From contig QKGU01000247.1 in the NCBI GenBank assembly GCA_003250325.1, positions 1-38,806 of the forward strand: a stretch of DNA of 38,806 nucleotides, read 5' to 3'. A program made the position numbers and the translations under genes. The stretch is from Paludibacter sp. (GTDB lineage: Bacteria; Bacteroidota; Bacteroidia; Bacteroidales; Paludibacteraceae). This document shows positions 33,286 through 38,806 of this stretch, piece by piece. Each line of letters starts with the position of its first letter. The stretch's first letter is position 1. The notes under the pieces are model-generated. The model saw nothing but the letters and a program-made list of their open reading frames with translations. It did no database searches and was not told the origin of the DNA.

Positions 33286-36200
33286 ATGAGTTACAATAAA
33301 ACATACATTAATAAGCTATTTTCAAGTTCCTCCCTTTTGGGGAGGTTAGGAGGGGCTTTATTCTTGATTTTCATATCATGTTCGCTACAGGCCGCCATTT
33401 CTGTTTCGTCGCTGAAGACCGAAGGCATGCAAAATCCTTTGGGCATTGATGAGATGCAGCCACGTTTCAGTTGGAAAACCACGGCCACTACCGAAACGAA
33501 TGTCCTGCAAAAAGCCTATCAGATTTTGGTAGCCAGTTCGGAAGCCAAACTCAATGCGGGTGAAGCTGATATCTGGAATTCGGGAAAAGTAAAATCGGAC
33601 CAACAACTCTGGATTCAATATGCGGGAAAGGAATTAGTTCAGAATAAAAAGTATTTCTGGAAAGTAAAAGTCTGGACCAATAAAGGGGACGCAGATTGGA
33701 GTTCCACAGCTTTCTGGAGCATAGGCTTACCCGAGGAAAACAACTGGAAATCGGCTCAGTGGATTGGGATGGACAAAGCCATGCCGTGGGATGATGAGTC
33801 TTACAACAGTCGACTTTCAGCCCGATATTTACGTAAAGACTTTTCGTTGAATAAAACAATCGTTCGTGCCACTGCTCACATCTCTGGTTTGGGTTTGTAC
33901 GAGTTATTTTTGAACGGTCAGAAAGTCGGAAATCAGGTGCTTGCTCCCGCGCAAACCGGATTCGATAAAACCGTTTTATACAATACTTATGATGTAACAT
34001 CGCTGCTGAAAAATGGCAAAAATGCGGTCGGTATTGCACTCGGAAATGGTTTGTATTATAATATGCGTCACGGTTATAAACCCTGGAAAGTGCCGACTTA
34101 CGGTTATCCAAAGGTGCGCATGAACCTGATTGTGGAATATGCCGACGGTTCGGTTGAAAATATCACCACCAAAGACAACTGGAAATTCACTGCCGATGGA
34201 CCAATTCGCAGTAATAACAATTATAATGGTGAGGAATATGATGCCCGTAAAGAATTAATTGGTTGGGCTGAGGCGGGTTTTGATGATTCTAAATGGGAAA
34301 ATACACAACGCGTTCGTTTCCCCGAAGGCCAGTTGCGTGCGCAAATGATGCCGGGCATGCAAGTCGTTCAAAAGATGAAACCACAATCGATTAAAAGATT
34401 GGGCGATAAATACATTCTCGATATCGGACAAAATATAGCCGGATGGTTGCGCATCAAAGTGCATGGAAATGCCGGTGATTCTGTGATGATGCGATTTGCA
34501 GAATCGCTACAGAATGATGGCGAAGTTTATACCGAAAACCTTCGCTCAGCGCGTCAAACCGATGTGTATGTCATGAAAGGTGATGCCAAAGGCGAGGAGT
34601 GGGCTCCTGTTTTTGTGTATCATGGTTTCCGTTATGTTGAAATTTCGGGTTTGAAATATACACCTGATGTCAATGATTTTTCAGCTGAGGTGGTCAGCGA
34701 CCAAATGGAACAAACCGGAAAAATCATAACTTCAAATACTGTCTTGAATCAGGTTTTGAAAAATGCCTGGTGGAGTGTTCTCGATAATTACAAAGGCATG
34801 CCGGTCGATTGTCCGCAGCGCGATGAACGTCAGCCATGGCTCGGCGACCGTGCAACGGGTTGTTGGGGCGAAAGTTTCCTTTTTGACAACAATCAGATTT
34901 ATGCCAAATGGAGCAACGATATCCGTGACGCCCAACGTCAAGATGGTTGCATTCCTGATGTTGCACCTGTTTATTTGACTTATTATACCGACAATGTGAC
35001 CTGGCCTGCAACTTTGCCTTTCATGTGCGACATGATGTACACGCAGTTTGGCAACAAAAAACCAATGCAGGATAATTATGAGGCCATCAAAAAATGGATG
35101 GCTCACATGCAGAAGAATTATATGACTTCCGATTATCTCATTACAAAAGATGAATATGGTGATTGGTGTATGCCTCCCGAAGATTTGAAAATGATTCACA
35201 GTCAGGATCCGAAACGTATTACAGATGGAACATTAATCTCAACGGCATATTTTTATAAAATTGCCAAATTGATGTCGCGTTTTGCTGAAATTCAGGGTTT
35301 AAAGGAAGAACGTAAAAGCTGGAGCCAGTTGGCTGAAAAGATGAAGTCCGGTTTTAATGCCAAATTCTTCAGAACAGATTCATTGTTTTATGGTAATAAC
35401 ACAGCAACTTCCAATCTGCTCCCGCTGGCTTTCGGTATGGTGCCTGAACAATATGAAGATACGGTTGCCAAACATATTTTATATACCTGTGTACCCGCCA
35501 ATACTGTTTCCCAAATTGGAACAGGCGATTTGAATATCACGACTGGCGTTGTGGGCATTCAATGGTTGATGCGTGAACTCACCAAAATGGGTCGTGGCGA
35601 TGTGGCTTTTGCGCTGGCTTCGAATACGAAATATCCTTCGTGGGGCTATATGGCTGCCAATGGAGCAACGACCATTTGGGAACTTTGGAACGGAAATACT
35701 GCGAATCCACGCATGAATTCTCAGAATCACGTCATGCTGCTGGGCGATTTGCTAACCTGGACTTACGAGAATCTGGCCGGAATAAAATCAGACAGAGAGC
35801 AGGTTGCTTTCAAACATTTGATTTTGAAACCTGATTTTTCGATTCCTGATTTGGAAGATGTGGATGCTTCTTTTGAAAGTCCTTACGGTTTGGTGGTGAG
35901 CAAATGGCATAAATCTGTGATGAAACTGCATTGGGAAGTCAAAGTTCCTGTTAATACCACGGCTGAACTGCATTTCCCTGATGGAAAAATAGTAAAAGTT
36001 GGCTCTGGCTCTTATCAATATGAGCTGAATATTCCGCAAGCTAAAGGCATTGTAGTGAATGAGTTTCTGTACGAAAAAGCTGATTTTCCTCAATGTCATT
36101 CGGCAACCATTGTTGAAACGACACAGGGCGATTTGCTGACTGCTTTCTTTGGTGGAACCCGAGAGGGAGCTCCTGATGTTTGTATCTACCTTTGTCGCAA

Positions 36201-37089
36201 AGATAAAGAAAGCAAAGGATGGACTGCTCCTGAGATGATAGCCGATGGAGTTTTTAGTCCCACTTTGCGCAAGGCCTGCTACAATCCTGTTTTGTATCAA
36301 CAGCCAAATGGACCGCTATTCCTGTTTTATAAAATCGGAAACCGTGTATCGGACTGGGTTGGATATTTGAAAATGAGTAAAGATGGTGGTCGTACCTGGA
36401 GTAAAGCCATGCAGCTGCCGGAAGGTTATTTAGGCCCGATTAAAAACAAAATTGTGGATGTGGATGGCAAAGCCATAGCGCCTTCAAGTACCGAATCCGG
36501 AGGTTGGAAAGTTCATTTCGAAATTGCCGTGAATGGAGGTCGTAAAACCTATATTGTTGGACCGCTTGAAGCCGAAAAAGCATTGATGACGCAGGATATG
36601 GTCGCCGAAGGAACTACCGGAAAAGAAGATATCGAAGGTGGAGATAATTTTAAACAAACAACTATTCAGGCGATTCAGCCCAGTATTTTGACTCATAAAG
36701 ATGGTCGATTGCAGATTCTTTGCCGTACCAGAAATGCACGCATTGCTACTGCCTGGAGTTCCGACCGTGGCGAAACCTGGACGCCACTTAGTTTGACCGA
36801 TTTGCCAAATAATAACTCAGGAACTGATGCTGTGACTTTGCAGGACGGTCGACAAGTGCTGATTTATAATGCAGTTGCAACGCCGTCAGGAGCGAAGAAA
36901 GGTGTTCGTACACCATTGAATATCGCAGTTTCGTCAGATGGAATTCACTGGAAAAATGTATTGACTCTCGAAGATTCTCCGGTTTCGCAATATTCTTATC
37001 CGAGCATCATTCAGGGAAAAGATGGCCGCATTCATGCAGTTTATACCTGGAGACGCCAAAGAATAAAATATGTGGAGATAAAACTTTAG
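33286..37089 (+). CDS. GH78-GH33 fusion: alpha-L-rhamnosidase plus sialidase-like (Kdo-type) hydrolase (BT1013-like)
   Basis: The protein has 1267 residues. A signal peptide (about 1-37, SLQAA) is partly encoded by a GC-hairpin repeat. Residues about 38-900 are a complete GH78: an N-terminal Fn3-like domain (NPLGIDEMQPRFSW), VDCPQRDERQPWLGD (Asp508, Glu514, Asp521) and base Glu799 in TTIWELWNG. Residues about 925-1267 are a sialidase-like propeller (BNR) with Asp boxes SKDGGRTW and SSDRGETW, a possible triad Arg in LCRTRNAR, a Tyr nucleophile candidate in SQYSYPSI and Arg in WRRQRIKYVE. RG-II chain C is Rha-Kdo, so the two domains could remove it stepwise; this is inference. The start lies 13 bp after GH140. 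It converges with the lipoprotein gene, leaving 2 bp. Confidence 0.85.
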   Translation: MSYNKTYINKLFSSSSLLGRLGGALFLIFISCSLQAAISVSSLKTEGMQNPLGIDEMQPRFSWKTTATTETNVLQKAYQILVASSEAKLNAGEADIWNSGKVKSDQQLWIQYAGKELVQNKKYFWKVKVWTNKGDADWSSTAFWSIGLPEENNWKSAQWIGMDKAMPWDDESYNSRLSARYLRKDFSLNKTIVRATAHISGLGLYELFLNGQKVGNQVLAPAQTGFDKTVLYNTYDVTSLLKNGKNAVGIALGNGLYYNMRHGYKPWKVPTYGYPKVRMNLIVEYADGSVENITTKDNWKFTADGPIRSNNNYNGEEYDARKELIGWAEAGFDDSKWENTQRVRFPEGQLRAQMMPGMQVVQKMKPQSIKRLGDKYILDIGQNIAGWLRIKVHGNAGDSVMMRFAESLQNDGEVYTENLRSARQTDVYVMKGDAKGEEWAPVFVYHGFRYVEISGLKYTPDVNDFSAEVVSDQMEQTGKIITSNTVLNQVLKNAWWSVLDNYKGMPVDCPQRDERQPWLGDRATGCWGESFLFDNNQIYAKWSNDIRDAQRQDGCIPDVAPVYLTYYTDNVTWPATLPFMCDMMYTQFGNKKPMQDNYEAIKKWMAHMQKNYMTSDYLITKDEYGDWCMPPEDLKMIHSQDPKRITDGTLISTAYFYKIAKLMSRFAEIQGLKEERKSWSQLAEKMKSGFNAKFFRTDSLFYGNNTATSNLLPLAFGMVPEQYEDTVAKHILYTCVPANTVSQIGTGDLNITTGVVGIQWLMRELTKMGRGDVAFALASNTKYPSWGYMAANGATTIWELWNGNTANPRMNSQNHVMLLGDLLTWTYENLAGIKSDREQVAFKHLILKPDFSIPDLEDVDASFESPYGLVVSKWHKSVMKLHWEVKVPVNTTAELHFPDGKIVKVGSGSYQYELNIPQAKGIVVNEFLYEKADFPQCHSATIVETTQGDLLTAFFGGTREGAPDVCIYLCRKDKESKGWTAPEMIADGVFSPTLRKACYNPVLYQQPNGPLFLFYKIGNRVSDWVGYLKMSKDGGRTWSKAMQLPEGYLGPIKNKIVDVDGKAIAPSSTESGGWKVHFEIAVNGGRKTYIVGPLEAEKALMTQDMVAEGTTGKEDIEGGDNFKQTTIQAIQPSILTHKDGRLQILCRTRNARIATAWSSDRGETWTPLSLTDLPNNNSGTDAVTLQDGRQVLIYNAVATPSGAKKGVRTPLNIAVSSDGIHWKNVLTLEDSPVSQYSYPSIIQGKDGRIHAVYTWRRQRIKYVEIKL
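33329..33355 (+). repeat. GC-hairpin repeat inside the GH78-GH33 signal-peptide codons
   Basis: CCTCCC and GGGAGG (33329-33345) form a hairpin around TTTTG, followed by TTAGGAGGGG. It has the layout of the 14635 and 14724 copies. Read in frame it gives about SSLLGRLGGA, part of the signal peptide just before the hydrophobic core. Confidence 0.72.
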
Positions 37090-37091
37090 AA

Positions 37092-37613
37092 CTAATTATT
37101 CTGTTTTATTTTTCCTTCCAGTTTTAGTTGCTCAACAAATCTGGTCCATGCTTCAGCACGTTTAATCTTGTTCTGTGCCCGTTCAGTTGTGGCTCCCAGA
37201 TTGTCAATCCAGCCCGGATAACCATCTTCGAAATAATATTTGCCATCAAACAAATTATGATTTAAGACTAAATCATTCCAAATAGATGACATATAATTCG
37301 AAGTGGGTTTAAATGAAAAAAGTGAGTCGGAATCCAAATAGCAAACGATTGAAGGATATTTGATAATGGTATTAAAGATGGTAGAGTCTTTAAATATTAC
37401 CTCGCTCGTTGTATCATTATACCAAATGATATCCTTGCTTGTAAAAACAACTGTGTCATTCGGAATCGTGTCGTTATTAGTTATTGCTGAAGCTTTAAAA
37501 GTGATATGGGATTGACTTTTGTTTAAATCAACAAGCAGATCGCATGATACAAAGCTGGTTATAAAAGCGATACTTATCAAACTTTTTACGAAAAGTTTCT
37601 TTACGAGGTTCAT
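37092..37613 (-). CDS. Small lipoprotein of unknown function
   Basis: The protein has 173 residues. A lipoprotein signal with the lipobox FVSC (Cys about 24) follows a hydrophobic stretch. The mature part is rich in Asp, Asn, Thr and Ser (SHITFKASAITNND, DTTSEVIFKDST) with a likely beta structure and a basic C-terminus. I recognise no family. It converges tail-to-tail with GH78-GH33 with a 2-bp gap, and its upstream region is shared with the divergent dacB-like gene. It is probably not part of the pectin system. Confidence 0.7.
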   Translation of the reverse strand: MNLVKKLFVKSLISIAFITSFVSCDLLVDLNKSQSHITFKASAITNNDTIPNDTVVFTSKDIIWYNDTTSEVIFKDSTIFNTIIKYPSIVCYLDSDSLFSFKPTSNYMSSIWNDLVLNHNLFDGKYYFEDGYPGWIDNLGATTERAQNKIKRAEAWTRFVEQLKLEGKIKQNN

Positions 37614-37761
37614 AAAATGAAATTATTTGAGACAAATATAATTATATTTTAAATTTTTTGTTCCAAAAGATTCAGAAATAACTAATATACAATAAAGTTA
37701 ATTTTGATTTGACCTGATTTTAATAAACGACAATCTAATTAATAGTTAAAGATTTTATGTT

Positions 37762-37769
37762 TACCTTTG
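37762..37769 (+). promoter_or_regulatory. Promoter -7 box of the PBP4-type gene
   Basis: TACCTTTG matches TAnnTTTG, 27 bp before the ATG at 37797. The rest of the 183-bp divergent gap (37614-37796) is AT-rich with no other clear feature. Confidence 0.6.
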
Positions 37770-37796
37770 TGCAATAACAAAAGTAAACAGCAAACA

Positions 37797-38806
37797 ATGA
37801 GAAAATATATTTTATCAATCCTATTTATTCTTCCTAATTTCTTATTCGCGGTTAATCCCGTAGATGTATTTGTCGATAATTATTTGCTCAGGAATGCTAA
37901 TGTCAGCTTGTTGGTGAAAGATTTGTCAAATGGAAGTAATTTGTATGAATTTCGTCCCAATAACGGCGTTGTTCCGGCTTCTACAATGAAAGTTGTAACT
38001 ACGGCTACCGCTTTGGAATTATTTGGTGGAGATTTCCGTTTTGAGACATGCCTCGAAATAGATGGAAATATAAGTAAGGATAGTGTATTGAATGGAAATC
38101 TATATATCAGAGGAGGAGGTGATCCAACTCTGGGTTCGGAGAAAATAGGCACCAAAGATTTTATGCCTCAATGGTTGCAAGCTATCAAAAAAGCAGGTAT
38201 AAAACAAATAAACGGACAGATAATTTCTGATGTAAGTTTGTATGACGACGAAGGAGTTAATCCGCGCTGGATTTGGGAAGATATAGGAAACTACTATGCT
38301 CCGGGCATTTATGGTATTTCGTATCTGGACAATGCATTTAAACTTGTGTTGTATTCCGGTAAAATAGGTTCTACTCCTCAAATCACTAAAACGATTCCTG
38401 AAATTCCCGGACTGGTTCTTGAAAATCATTTAAAGAGTACAACAATAGCATTCGATAGTGCCTATTTTTACGGAGCACCTCACTCTTCTCAGCGGGTGAT
38501 CTATGGCGCAATTCCAGCGAACAGAAGCAGTTTTATTGTAAAAGGAGACATTCCTAATCCGGGATTGTTGCTTGCACAGCATTTATATCAAAAATTATTG
38601 GAAAATAAATTCATTATTTCGGGTTTACCTACTGATAAATACGACATAAAAGCAAAACGTCAGGTGATTTATAAGTATTATTCGCCTTCGCTTGCCGAAA
38701 TAATAAAGGAAACAAACTATAAAAGCAATAATCATTTTGCGGAGGCCATTTTCCGTTATATTGGTACCAGATACGAGGGAACAAATGCTTCGGCAAATGC
38801 TTCTAT
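37797..38806 (+). CDS. dacB: D-alanyl-D-alanine carboxypeptidase/endopeptidase, PBP4 type (3' end outside window)
   Basis: About 336 residues are visible from the ATG at 37797 to the window edge. A Sec signal (about 1-19, FLFA) precedes the peptidase S13 domain. The SxxK motif is STMK (Ser62, Lys65), with ASTMKVVTTATALELFGGDF after it. LYIRGGGDPTLGS is the typical PBP4 signature, and the SxN motif is SNN near residue 309 (NYKSNNHFAEAIFRYIG). The KTG motif would lie beyond the edge. The enzyme trims or cleaves peptidoglycan cross-links in the periplasm. A TAnnTTTG promoter precedes it. It marks the end of the pectin locus. Confidence 0.93.
   Translation, partial: MRKYILSILFILPNFLFAVNPVDVFVDNYLLRNANVSLLVKDLSNGSNLYEFRPNNGVVPASTMKVVTTATALELFGGDFRFETCLEIDGNISKDSVLNGNLYIRGGGDPTLGSEKIGTKDFMPQWLQAIKKAGIKQINGQIISDVSLYDDEGVNPRWIWEDIGNYYAPGIYGISYLDNAFKLVLYSGKIGSTPQITKTIPEIPGLVLENHLKSTTIAFDSAYFYGAPHSSQRVIYGAIPANRSSFIVKGDIPNPGLLLAQHLYQKLLENKFIISGLPTDKYDIKAKRQVIYKYYSPSLAEIIKETNYKSNNHFAEAIFRYIGTRYEGTNASANAS

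Noticed and set aside
1-38806. CRISPR array, tRNA or rRNA genes
   Set aside because: No regularly spaced direct repeats or RNA-gene signatures were seen on reading both strands.

Overview
The window comes from a Bacteroidota genome, most likely a Bacteroidales-type environmental or gut glycan degrader. The signs are dense carbohydrate-enzyme clusters with Sec or lipoprotein signals, several TAnnTTTG -7 promoter boxes, a secreted protein with a C-terminal type IX secretion (T9SS) sorting tail, and the GC-hairpin interspersed repeats common in this phylum. No rRNA, tRNA or CRISPR array was seen.

Most of the window is an enzyme locus for rhamnogalacturonan II (RG-II), the most complex pectin. 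The left arm is on the minus strand. In transcription order it holds a T9SS-tailed secreted protein, GH127, GH141, GH78, GH138 and GH137-GH2 (cut by the window edge). The right arm is on the plus strand: GH43 lipoprotein, GH143-GH142, GH78, GH28, a CE19-like esterase fused to DUF3826, GH95, GH140 apiosidase and GH78-GH33. Several of these families (GH137, 138, 140, 141, 142, 143) were founded on enzymes of the Bacteroides thetaiotaomicron RG-II locus. As I recall it, both arms follow the order of that locus (BT0996-0997, BT1001-1003, BT1020-1017, BT1011-1013). Together the set would remove the side chains (apiose, Dha, Kdo, aceric acid, rhamnose, L-galactose or fucose, arabinose) and trim the homogalacturonan backbone. 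No SusC/SusD pair and no regulator lies inside the window, so these must be elsewhere.

The left arm is interrupted twice. At 5.5-9.9 kb there is a plus-strand block with a DUF4160/DUF2442 pair, a strongly folded nested-hairpin element, and a restriction-modification pair (nuclease-methyltransferase plus specificity subunit) resembling type IIB BcgI in layout. At 12.36-12.82 kb there is a decayed ORF6N gene.

The right end, after a convergent small lipoprotein, returns to housekeeping with a PBP4-type D-Ala-D-Ala carboxypeptidase cut by the window edge.

The least expected observations are these. Interspersed GC-hairpin repeats are translated inside or just after the signal peptides of three RG-II enzymes. 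A T8 slippery run sits at the methyltransferase/specificity junction, and the downstream frame has no ATG. A folded element of about 130 nt lies before the R-M genes. A shared TTGAGTAC motif occurs about 65-90 bp upstream of three transcription units.

No gene-free stretch exceeds 300 bases. The longest ones (5278-5511, 6070-6346, 18582-18814, 29028-29306) hold the promoters, hairpins and repeats listed below.
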